Shown piece by piece: positions 6,353-12,545 of a stretch of 12,545 nucleotides of DNA (positions are counted from its first letter, which is position 1; every line of letters begins with the position of its first letter). A program made the position numbers and the translations under genes. Source of the stretch: Colimorpha sp045597945 (GTDB lineage Bacteria; Bacteroidota; Bacteroidia; Bacteroidales; P3); NCBI GenBank assembly GCA_045597945.1, contig JAZLLD010000060.1, forward strand, positions 1 through 12,545. Direction: 5' to 3'. The notes below the pieces were generated by a model. The model saw only the letters and a program-made list of their open reading frames with translations. It searched no databases and was not told where the DNA came from.

Positions 6353-8395
6353 TTACATATTTGCAAGACCTTCGTTCAGGAAGTTCAAGAACTTCTGGAC
6401 GTCGCGATCGTACTTGTAGTTCTCTTTGGTGAGGACTTTGCCGTCGGCATTGATAATCACGTAGTAGGGCTGTGCATTCATGTTGTATTCGGTCTTCTGG
6501 AAGTAGAGGTTGCGGCGACCTAAAGTCTTCAAGGTCTTACCCTTGTCGTCAACCACCCATTCATCTTCAGGAAGCTCGATGGTGTTTTCGTCTGCATACA
6601 TAGCGCACATAACAAATTTGCTGGAAAGCAGAGCCATTACATTCTCATCACTCCACACATAGTGTTCCATCTCACGGCAGTTAGCACAAGTCTTGCCGGT
6701 GAAGTCGATAAAGATGGGCATGTTGTGTTCTTTAGCGTAAGCCTTGGCCTCGTTGAGGTCGTAGAAAGCCTCATAGCCGTCAGGAGCATGCAGCTTGTCG
6801 GCATAGCGGCGGTCGGCAGGCAGTTTGCCCACCTGGACGGTAGCACCGTCACTGGTGGCAGCCAGTGCGCCGTGCTTGGCCAGATTGAAATCCTGAGACT
6901 CCATAGGAGGCAGGAAGCCGCTGATACCCTTGAGAGGAGCGCCCCACATGCCGGGAATCATATACATCACAAAAGCGAATACGAGGATGGCGATGGCGGT
7001 GCGGCCAAAACCGAGATTCTCCACGGGGTCGTCGCCTTTGAAGCGCAGTTTGCCAAGGAGGTAGAAGCCGAGCATGGCGAAGATGACAATCCAGAGGGCG
7101 AGGTAAACCTCACGGTCAAGGATGCCCCAGCCGCAGTAAAGGTCGGCCTGCTGGAGGAATTTGAGACCAAAGGCAAGTTCAAGGAATGCGAAGACAACCT
7201 TCACAGTGTTCAGCCAAGAGCCAGACTTCATATTCTTCAGCACACCGGGGAAGAGGGCAAGCAGGGTGAATGGCAGAGCGAAGCCGATGCCAAAGCCGAG
7301 CATGGTGAGAAGAGACACCCAACGGTCAGTACTGGAAGTGGTAAGGCCTACGAGGGCAGCACCCAGGATAGGACCAGTGCAGCTAAAGGAAACCAGCACG
7401 GTGGTAAGTGCGATGAAGAAGGGTGCAAGGAAACCGCCCTTGTCGGCCTGTTCATCAGTCTTGTTAATCCACTTCTCGGGCATCTTGATTTCAAACATGC
7501 CAAAGAACGACATTGAGAACACGAGGAAGATGATGAAGAAGAGCATGTTGGGCAGCCAATGGGTGCCAATGAAATAGAGTGCCTCAGGACCGAAGCAGAG
7601 AGCCAGAATAGCACCCATAACGGCAAAGAGGAACACAATGGAGAAGCCAAAGAAGAAGGCCTGACGGCGATTCTTGCGCTTGTCATCGCCACCATTCATG
7701 AAGAAGTTCACAGTCATGGGAATCATGGGGAACACGCAGGGGGTGAACATGGTGAGGATACCACCACCAAGAGCGATAAAGAAGATCCAGAGAAGGCTCT
7801 GGTGCTCTTCCTCTTCTTCGGCGGGCTGCTCTTCTGCCTTGGGCTCATCTGCCACAACAGCTTCAGTCACAGCGGTATCAACAGCCTCTGCGGCTTGCTC
7901 ATCGATAGCAGCCAGTTCTGCAGCGTCAACAGGAGCGGTAGCACCCTTTACGCTGAAGTTGAAATCGCGATCTTCGGGAGCGATGCAGCTGCCGTTGTTG
8001 CAAGCCTGGTAGCTAAAAGTACCGGAAACTTTGAAGTCTTTGTCAGACAAACGTTTGATTTTCTGCTTAAAAACAACCTTGCCGCTGAACGAGCGCACTT
8101 TGCAATTAAAGTCGTTGTCGAATTCCTCGTGAGGTTTGGGGCTTTCGCTCACCTTGCCAATGAGCTTGTAGTCCTTGCTGGGAGTGAACTCAAAAGCGAT
8201 ACCGAGAGGACCATTGTCATCGGTGTACTGAGAATAGATGTGCCAACCGTTATCGAGCTTACCAGTGAAAACCAGCTCCGACTCGGTCTCATTCAGGTCG
8301 TTGACTTGATACGACCACTTGACAGGATCCTGCAGCTGCGCGAAGCCGGCAATGGCCAAGCAGAGCATGAGGAAAAGAGTAGTGATTTTTTTCAT
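6353..8395 (-). CDS. dsbD: Thiol:disulfide interchange protein DsbD
   Basis: A 680-residue membrane protein that carries reducing power from cytoplasmic thioredoxin to periplasmic partners (cytochrome maturation, disulfide isomerisation, peroxide defence). Three parts are visible. The periplasmic N-terminal DsbD-alpha-like domain follows a signal peptide (cleavage near A19/Q20) and carries the pair C132/C137 in ACNNGSC. Then come an acidic Ala/Glu linker (about 155-198) and about eight membrane helices (200-485), with the redox cysteines C220 in FTPCVFPMIPMTV and C339 in SFSCTGPILGAALVG. The C-terminal thioredoxin-like domain has the C570-A-N-C573 motif in DFTGKTCANCREME. All six redox cysteines are present, so it should be active. 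It is longer than E. coli DsbD (about 565) because of the linker and a roughly 60-residue soluble stretch (about 490-555) before the thioredoxin fold. It starts 50 bp after the propeller gene, so co-transcription is possible. Confidence 0.96.
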   Translation of the reverse strand: MKKITTLFLMLCLAIAGFAQLQDPVKWSYQVNDLNETESELVFTGKLDNGWHIYSQYTDDNGPLGIAFEFTPSKDYKLIGKVSESPKPHEEFDNDFNCKVRSFSGKVVFKQKIKRLSDKDFKVSGTFSYQACNNGSCIAPEDRDFNFSVKGATAPVDAAELAAIDEQAAEAVDTAVTEAVVADEPKAEEQPAEEEEEHQSLLWIFFIALGGGILTMFTPCVFPMIPMTVNFFMNGGDDKRKNRRQAFFFGFSIVFLFAVMGAILALCFGPEALYFIGTHWLPNMLFFIIFLVFSMSFFGMFEIKMPEKWINKTDEQADKGGFLAPFFIALTTVLVSFSCTGPILGAALVGLTTSSTDRWVSLLTMLGFGIGFALPFTLLALFPGVLKNMKSGSWLNTVKVVFAFLELAFGLKFLQQADLYCGWGILDREVYLALWIVIFAMLGFYLLGKLRFKGDDPVENLGFGRTAIAILVFAFVMYMIPGMWGAPLKGISGFLPPMESQDFNLAKHGALAATSDGATVQVGKLPADRRYADKLHAPDGYEAFYDLNEAKAYAKEHNMPIFIDFTGKTCANCREMEHYVWSDENVMALLSSKFVMCAMYADENTIELPEDEWVVDDKGKTLKTLGRRNLYFQKTEYNMNAQPYYVIINADGKVLTKENYKYDRDVQKFLNFLNEGLANM

Positions 8396-8445
8396 AATGA
8401 TATTTTATTTTTATTATTAATTCAATATTATATGTAGCACTCCAA

Positions 8446-9774
8446 TTATTTCAACACAAATTTCACACTGCGTGTGCCTGCCGACGATTTCACCTTCACG
8501 GTATAGGTGCCTTTCTTCATCTTAGAGATGTTGATGGCTGTACCGTTGCGATATTTCGGCACGGTGCGCACCTTCTCACCCTTGGCGTTCAAGAAAATGA
8601 TTTCTGCTTCGGGAGCCGACATACTGATGGTCAGCGTTCCCTCGGCCAGGTTTGGAGTCAGGCGGATGCGTTCATCGGCAGCGGTGGCCTCTACTTCTTC
8701 CTGCGGAGCAGCCTTCTTGCCCTTGGCCGAAGTGCCTTTCTTATTGGCAGGCTCGGGCTCGGTGGCGGCCTGGGCCAGCTGTGATGCAGCCTCAGCCTCG
8801 CGGTCGGCCAGCACCTTGCTCAGCGAATATCCCGACAAGCAGTAGAGCCCGCGCTCATCGGTGCCAATCCAGATGTCGCCTTGGCGGTCGATAGTGATAT
8901 TTTGGAACATGCACTTGGGCAGCACCAGGCCGGCGCCGAAGACATCCCAGTGCTCGTTGCGGTCAAACACTGCCACGCCCTCGTTGGTGGCCATCCATAA
9001 GTTGCCCTCGGCGTCAATCGTCAGGTCATTGATCTGGTTGCCGGGGATGGGGCTATTGTCAATATTAAAAACCTTCCAATTCTCGCCATCATAACGGCAA
9101 AGACCCTCCAGCGTGCCAATCCATTTCACATTATCGTTGTCAATGGCCAGCGAGAGACAGATATTATGGGGCAGTTTGGAATTCTTGGTGGTGTAGGCAG
9201 TCCACTTGCGGCCATCATATACGCAGAGGCCATCGTTGGTGCCAATCCATTTGCGGTCGCGGTTGTCAATCACCACGCACAGAATAAAATCAGAAAGCAG
9301 CTCGCTGTCGGATGCCGAATACTTGTTCCAGTTCACACCATCGTATTCCACAAAACCGCTCAGTGTCACACCAATCCATTTCACACCGGCATGGTCGATA
9401 GCAATGTCGCGAATATACTTCATGTTCATGCGGCGCGTTTCCTCGTCGTGCTCAAACCAGCGGTTTCCGTTGAACTCAATCACGCCGTAATCGTCAGTGC
9501 CAATCCACAGCGTGTTGCCGTCGGCCACCAGGCAGTTCACAAACTGGTCTTTCAGCTTCTCGTTAAAATCGGCATAATCAGTCCACTGTCCATTGCTGAA
9601 CTTATTGAGTCCCTGAGTGGTACCCACCCACAAGTTGCCGCGCTTGTCGCTAGTCACGGCCAGAATATTGTTGCCAATCAGGCCCGAGTTCTTGTGCGTA
9701 TAGTTGGTCCACTTCTGAGCCATGCCGAGGACGGCGCAGAAAACAAAGATGGCAAATATGGCGAAACGTCTCAT
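8446..9774 (-). CDS. Secreted seven-blade 'two-component regulator propeller' protein with T9SS-like C-terminal domain
   Basis: A 442-residue exported protein. The signal peptide is MRRFAIFAIFVFCAVLGMAQ; the frame extends to ATG 9822, but those 16 codons precede an ideal signal start, so ATG 9774 is chosen. Residues 21-320 hold seven repeats of the type found in sensor regions of Bacteroidota hybrid two-component systems: I.ID..GN.WIGT..GL..YDG..W. The repeat Trp of WIGT falls at 49, 90, 133, 176, 218, 260 and 302, a 41-43 residue period giving one complete seven-bladed propeller. A low-complexity Ala/Glu/Lys linker (about 322-370) leads to a C-terminal domain (about 371-442: LTPNLAEGTLTIS ... 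FLNAKGEKV ... GTYTVKVKSSAGTRSVKFVLK) resembling a type A T9SS sorting domain. No transmembrane helix, kinase or DNA-binding domain follows, so it is not itself a two-component sensor. The ligand is unknown. dsbD follows 50 bp downstream. Confidence 0.9.
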   Translation of the reverse strand: MRRFAIFAIFVFCAVLGMAQKWTNYTHKNSGLIGNNILAVTSDKRGNLWVGTTQGLNKFSNGQWTDYADFNEKLKDQFVNCLVADGNTLWIGTDDYGVIEFNGNRWFEHDEETRRMNMKYIRDIAIDHAGVKWIGVTLSGFVEYDGVNWNKYSASDSELLSDFILCVVIDNRDRKWIGTNDGLCVYDGRKWTAYTTKNSKLPHNICLSLAIDNDNVKWIGTLEGLCRYDGENWKVFNIDNSPIPGNQINDLTIDAEGNLWMATNEGVAVFDRNEHWDVFGAGLVLPKCMFQNITIDRQGDIWIGTDERGLYCLSGYSLSKVLADREAEAASQLAQAATEPEPANKKGTSAKGKKAAPQEEVEATAADERIRLTPNLAEGTLTISMSAPEAEIIFLNAKGEKVRTVPKYRNGTAINISKMKKGTYTVKVKSSAGTRSVKFVLK

Positions 9775-9856
9775 TGTAGTTAATAATTGATAATTAATAA
9801 TTTGTTTATCGCTCCAACACATAAAAATTTCTTACTCAAAACTCATAATTCATAAA

Positions 9857-11125
9857 TCACGTCTTATGCTTCTCTTTCTTAGCTGCGGGGAACAAAATGT
9901 TGTTCAATATCAGCCTGTAACCGGGCGAGTTAGGGTAGAGCGACAAGTCGGTCGGAGGGTCGCCGATGTAGTGGCGGTAGTCCTCAGGGTCGTGGCCGCC
10001 GAGAAAAGTCCAAGTGCCCTTGCCGTACTCACCGTGCAGGTACCTCACCTCGCCCAGAGCCTTGTTCTCGGCCAGTATCACGGCCGACGACTTCACGCAT
10101 TCTCTCCTGAATGCCGTGGTCTGACCCATAAAGCCGTGAATCACACGGGTATGGCATTGCGTCAGCATCGTGGGCACCCAGTCCCACTTGGCCGAAAAAT
10201 CAAAAAGGGTGAAAAAATCATTTTTCTCATTCACCTGACGCTGGCGACTGCGGTCGTCAATATCGATGGTCGAAATCTCATATTCGCTGGGATTGGTGCT
10301 GATGCGGAAATCCTTGAAGGCAAAAGTTTTGCCGAAGTCCAACTGCTGCTGGGCATCAGGCTGCATGGGGTCGCCGTCAAACATCACATCGCAAATATCA
10401 ACATCCTCGGCAGCCAGGGCCACATCATAACTGTCTGGAGCCGAACACATGGCAAAGAGGAAACCTCCGCCCATCACAAAGTCGCGAATCTTATGCACCA
10501 CACCCAGTTTCAGCTGGCTCACCTTGCGGAAACCCAACCGCTGGGCCGTGGCCTCCTGCTGGCGCACATCCTCGATATACCACTGCTGATTGCGGTAGTT
10601 GCCCCAGAACTTGCCATACTGGCCGGTGAAGTCTTCGTGGTGCAGATGCAGCCAATCGTAGGTGGGCAGCACGCCGGCAATCACCTCCTCGTCGTAAATC
10701 ACATCATAAGGAATCTCGGCATAAGTCAGCACCAGCGTCACCGCGTCATCCCAAGGCAACTTGTTCTTGGGCGAATACACGGCAATCTTGGGAGCTTTCT
10801 GCAGCCGCACGGCATCCATATTCACCCCGGGGTCAGCAATTTCCGACAGGATGGCAGACGACTGGCCGTCAGCCAAAGTCTCGGTCGACACACCCCGCAG
10901 GCGGCATTCGCGCTCTAAAGCGTCGGCATATTTCATCATGAAAGCCCCGCCGCGATAGTTCAGCAGCCAAGTCACTTCCACCTCGCGTTCCAGTGCCCAA
11001 TAGGCTATGCCGTACGCTTTTAGATGGTTGTGCTGACTCTCATCCATCGGCAGCAGCAGATAGCTGGCGCGGGCAGGAGCCACGGCCAGCAGCAACAGCA
11101 GCATTATCAACAGGGTCTTCTTCAT
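9857..11125 (-). CDS. Exported ThuA/class I GATase-like protein (often auto-named 'asparagine synthetase B')
   Basis: A 422-residue exported protein conserved in Bacteroidota, function unproven. The signal peptide is MKKTLLIMLLLLLAVAPARA; the frame is open to 11257, but the extra 44 codons lack a leader-like sequence, so ATG 11125 is used. From memory, such proteins are often labelled asparagine synthetase B, yet neither the N-terminal Cys nucleophile of class II amidotransferases nor a PP-loop SGGxDS motif is present. What is visible fits a ThuA-like (class I GATase fold) domain: PKIAVYSP at 112-119, the alpha/beta segment ending in YDWLHLHHEDF at 156-166, DFVMGGGFLFAMCSAP at 215-230 (Cys227 near the nucleophile-elbow position), and EYGKGTWTFLGGHDPEDY at 366-383 with GYRLILNNILFPA at 402-414. 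Between lies a variable insert with Asp/Glu runs. It precedes the propeller gene by 82 bp on the same strand. Enzymatic activity is not established. Confidence 0.85.
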   Translation of the reverse strand: MKKTLLIMLLLLLAVAPARASYLLLPMDESQHNHLKAYGIAYWALEREVEVTWLLNYRGGAFMMKYADALERECRLRGVSTETLADGQSSAILSEIADPGVNMDAVRLQKAPKIAVYSPKNKLPWDDAVTLVLTYAEIPYDVIYDEEVIAGVLPTYDWLHLHHEDFTGQYGKFWGNYRNQQWYIEDVRQQEATAQRLGFRKVSQLKLGVVHKIRDFVMGGGFLFAMCSAPDSYDVALAAEDVDICDVMFDGDPMQPDAQQQLDFGKTFAFKDFRISTNPSEYEISTIDIDDRSRQRQVNEKNDFFTLFDFSAKWDWVPTMLTQCHTRVIHGFMGQTTAFRRECVKSSAVILAENKALGEVRYLHGEYGKGTWTFLGGHDPEDYRHYIGDPPTDLSLYPNSPGYRLILNNILFPAAKKEKHKT

Positions 11126-11278
11126 GCAAAAATAATAACGTATTTTATTATTTATTATTGTCACCCTCAAGAATATTTTTTTCCGACCCTCCATTACCGA
11201 CTTCTCATGCCGGAATTTCAAGCCATGGGCGACAGTGCTGAACACGCCGTGAAACATCGCCCATGAACCGTTCCTCAG

Positions 11279-11322
11279 AGCGAAGCCACAGCGAAGCTAC
11301 CGCGGAGTTACAGCGAAGCCAC
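11279..11322. repeat. Four-unit 11-bp tandem repeat
   Basis: Units are AGCGAAGCCAC (11279-11289), AGCGAAGCTAC (11290-11300), CGCGGAGTTAC (11301-11311) and AGCGAAGCCAC (11312-11322). Units 1 and 4 are identical, unit 2 has one change and unit 3 has four. The period is not a multiple of three, arguing against a coding repeat. A reverse-complement copy of 10 bases (GTGGCTTCGC) occurs at 12364-12373. Confidence 0.85.
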
Positions 11323-11450
11323 TGTTTTCCAGCCCAACAATCATTTCGGCACCGCGCAAAAAGCAACAGTTACACAACGCCATTGCACAACAATACAAGA
11401 ACATACGACACCGAGAGTGCTATTCAACAAACTTATTGGCAGAAAAAATC

Positions 11451-11480
11451 TTGATAATTCAGAAAAAAGTTGTAACTTTG
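11451..11480 (+). promoter_or_regulatory. Bacteroidota-type promoter of the small acidic protein/UDG-like operon
   Basis: TTG (11451-11453), a 19-bp spacer and TAACTTTG (11473-11480) fit the TTTG/N19-21/TANNTTTG consensus. The predicted start is near 11487, giving a leader of about 16 nt before ATG 11503. The spacer holds AGAAAAAAGTTG, an A-tract similar to the other two promoters in the window. The leader has no Shine-Dalgarno site. Confidence 0.8.
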
Positions 11481-11502
11481 CACCAACAAATCAATACTCA
11501 CT

Positions 11503-11751
11503 ATGGAAAAGAAAAGCTTAGAAGACATCATTGCCGACGAACTTTGCGATGTGCTTGACGAACCCGAAATCTACGACGACTGCGTGCTGGGAATTCACAA
11601 GAAGAACCACACCGTAAACATCGCTGAACCAGCAGGTTTCAACAAAGAGTACGACACCTATCAGCTCTCTTCTTTCCTCGTGGTGAACGAAGATGGCGAT
11701 GCCGATCTCGACCTCGCAGAAATCAGCTATGTGGCCAGCCGTTACGAATGA
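11503..11751 (+). CDS. Small acidic protein of unknown function
   Basis: An 82-residue protein that I cannot assign to a family. It is strongly acidic: about 21 Asp/Glu against 6 Lys/Arg, with clusters at residues 19-26 (DEPEIYDD) and 63-70 (EDGDADLD). It has no signal peptide or membrane segment, so it is likely cytoplasmic. Reality is supported by a well-formed promoter with correct spacing just upstream and by its stop codon overlapping the start of the next gene (ATGA at 11748-11751), which implies translational coupling with the UDG-like protein. A role as partner or regulator of that protein is inference. Its size and charge recall DNA-mimic proteins such as phage Ugi (84 residues), but I see no convincing sequence similarity beyond a short N-terminal LEDII. 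Confidence 0.85.
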   Translation: MEKKSLEDIIADELCDVLDEPEIYDDCVLGIHKKNHTVNIAEPAGFNKEYDTYQLSSFLVVNEDGDADLDLAEISYVASRYE

Positions 11752-12320
11752 TTGAACGCCACCCCCTCTCCCCTTTTCTGCCCCCCAACGCGCGATTGCT
11801 GATGCTGGGCAGTTTCCCTCCGCCCCACAACCGCTGGTGCATGGAATTCTTTTACCCCAACCGCACCAACATGATGTGGGAAATCTACGGCGAGGTTTTC
11901 TTTGGCGATGCGAAACACTTGGTGGATGCTCCCAACAAGACATTCCACCAGGAGGCCATCGAACAGTTGCTCTGCGACCGAGGCATAGCCATTTTCGACA
12001 CCGCCTCTGCCGTCATCCGACTTCAGGGCAATGCTTCCGACAAGTTTCTCCAAGTGGTTGAAAAGACCGACATTCCGGCCCTACTCACCCGGATTCCAGA
12101 TTGCCACGACATTGTGTGCACCGGGCAGAAATCGGCCGAGACGCTTTGCGAGGACTACGGCGCCAAGATTCCTAAGATGGGTGAATACAGCACCTTCCAA
12201 ATTGCCGGCCGCGACATGAAGCTTTGGCGTATGCCATCATCCTCTCGTGCCTACCCAATGAAGTTGGAACAGAAGGCCGAGTTCTACCGCACCATGTTCC
12301 AATCCATTGGTATTCTATAG
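11748..12320 (+). CDS. Uracil-DNA glycosylase superfamily protein
   Basis: A 190-residue protein of the uracil-DNA glycosylase-like fold, close to the G/T-U mismatch-specific (Mug-like) branch and usually named uracil-DNA glycosylase family protein. Such enzymes flip out and excise damaged or deaminated bases. Seen: the first active-site loop LLMLGSFPPP at 17-26, the conserved FFYPNRTNMMWEIYG segment at 34-48, GIAIFDTASAVIR at 79-91, VCTGQKSAETL at 123-133, and the DNA-intercalation loop MPSSSRAYP at 162-170, where classic UDGs have HPSP-type motifs. Neither the GQDPYH motif of family 1 nor cysteines in the spacing of 4Fe-4S UDGs are present. Start ATG 11748 overlaps the upstream stop by four bases (ATGA). 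The first 14 residues are Pro-rich; translation of the family typically starts near here. Substrate specificity is not predictable. Confidence 0.85.
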   Translation: MIERHPLSPFLPPNARLLMLGSFPPPHNRWCMEFFYPNRTNMMWEIYGEVFFGDAKHLVDAPNKTFHQEAIEQLLCDRGIAIFDTASAVIRLQGNASDKFLQVVEKTDIPALLTRIPDCHDIVCTGQKSAETLCEDYGAKIPKMGEYSTFQIAGRDMKLWRMPSSSRAYPMKLEQKAEFYRTMFQSIGIL

Positions 12321-12545
12321 CATAGATCCTTATTTCAGCCATCTTTGCGTACAGCCATGCAGGGTGGCTTCGCCCAGCACTGTAGCTCTTTAGTCAAAAC
12401 CGCCAAGCCGCAAAATGAGGCAGAATAACACTCATCACGCAAGCCCTAGCCCCGCCCTAAGCCCGTTCCTTATCCTATATTTATACCTTATTTATACTAT
12501 ATTTATCCTATATATAATAGAATAACTAAGGTATAACTATAGTAT
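12321..12545. other. Non-coding right end with sharp base-composition change
   Basis: 225 bp with no supported gene. Base 12364 starts GTGGCTTCGC, the inverse of the 11-bp repeat unit near 11279. A GC-rich patch with two near-copies of GCCCTA (12443-12462) gives way at about 12470 to almost pure A/T, which forms the inverted repeat listed separately. No clear terminator follows the UDG-like gene. Confidence 0.6.
12475..12542. repeat. AT-rich long imperfect inverted repeat
   Basis: The 23-nt arm 12475-12497 (core TTATACCTTA) and the reverse complement of 12520-12542 (core TAAGGTATAA) match at 20 of 23 positions, with the 10-bp cores perfect and 22 bases between arms. Inside and across the left arm a TATATTTAT-like word recurs about every 10-12 bp. 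The structure may continue beyond the window edge. Confidence 0.7.

Larger units (their letters stand above)
11126..11502. other. Gene-free stretch between divergent transcription units
   Basis: 377 bp without a credible gene: frames here are short, lack family features and overlap on both strands. It holds an AT-rich leader (11126-11185) before the minus-strand ThuA-like gene, in which I see no well-placed promoter (a CAAAAATA at 11127-11134 lies too close to the ATG), a 4 x 11-bp tandem repeat at 11279-11322, and the plus-strand promoter at 11451-11480. Confidence 0.7.

Noticed and set aside
6662..8437. Two long plus-strand frames (284 and 292 codons) opposite dsbD
   Set aside because: They are shadows of the dsbD coding strand, have His/Glu-rich low-complexity composition and no recognisable domain.
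8860..9640. Recurrent GTGCCAATCCA word spaced about 125-130 bp, at first sight a repeat array
   Set aside because: It is the DNA of the seven propeller blades (WIGT on the minus strand), not a CRISPR or regulatory array; spacing equals 41-43 codons.
9775..9856. Possible promoter for the propeller gene
   Set aside because: The best -7 candidate differs from the consensus and has no partner element at the right distance.
9866..10918. 350-codon plus-strand frame opposite the ThuA-like gene
   Set aside because: It is antisense to a gene with signal peptide and conserved motifs; its own translation has no family features or leader.
11127..11134. CAAAAATA, a minus-strand TANNTTTG-type match
   Set aside because: It lies one base upstream of the ThuA-like start codon, so transcription would start inside the coding sequence.
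11518..11943. 141-codon minus-strand frame over the acidic protein and UDG-like genes
   Set aside because: Crosses two plus-strand genes that have a promoter and translational coupling; no domain seen.

Overview
The window looks like chromosomal DNA of an anaerobic Bacteroidales bacterium, most likely Prevotellaceae. Pointers are Bacteroidota-type promoters (TTTG/TTG, 19-20 bp, TANNTTTG), absence of Shine-Dalgarno sites in favour of A-rich leaders, MKK-type signal peptides ending in AQ, a probable type IX secretion C-terminal domain, a tRNA gene without encoded CCA, and a three-subunit 2-oxoacid:ferredoxin oxidoreductase. Genus assignment is inference.

Layout. (1) 1-2500, plus strand: the 3' end of the alpha gene and the complete beta and gamma genes of a VOR-type 2-oxoacid:ferredoxin oxidoreductase, closed by a strong hairpin terminator. 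(2) 2557-4991, minus strand: an exported protein of unknown function, a hairpin-U-tract element, nadD (NAD biosynthesis) and, 8 bp later, a flavodiiron protein (O2/NO reduction). (3) 5205-6148, minus strand: initiator tRNA with a textbook promoter and terminator, followed by an exported GH25 lysozyme. (4) 6353-11125, minus strand: a ThuA-like exported protein (a type often auto-named 'asparagine synthetase B'), a stand-alone seven-blade propeller protein with a T9SS-like tail, and the thiol-disulfide transporter DsbD. (5) 11126-11502: a gene-free stretch with a 4 x 11-bp tandem repeat and a strong plus-strand promoter. (6) 11503-12320, plus strand: an 82-residue acidic protein translationally coupled (ATGA) to a uracil-DNA-glycosylase-like protein. 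(7) 12321-12545: non-coding, ending in an AT-rich long imperfect inverted repeat.

Biology. Most of the window is housekeeping: ferredoxin-linked oxidation of branched-chain 2-oxoacids, oxygen defence of an anaerobe (flavodiiron protein), NAD synthesis, translation initiation and periplasmic redox and cell-wall functions. The best candidates for something undescribed are the acidic small protein coupled to the UDG-like glycosylase, the orphan secreted propeller, the ThuA-like protein, a 28-bp promoter box shared by two transcription units, and the AT-rich inverted repeat at the right edge. I see no CRISPR array, prophage, transposase or defence island.
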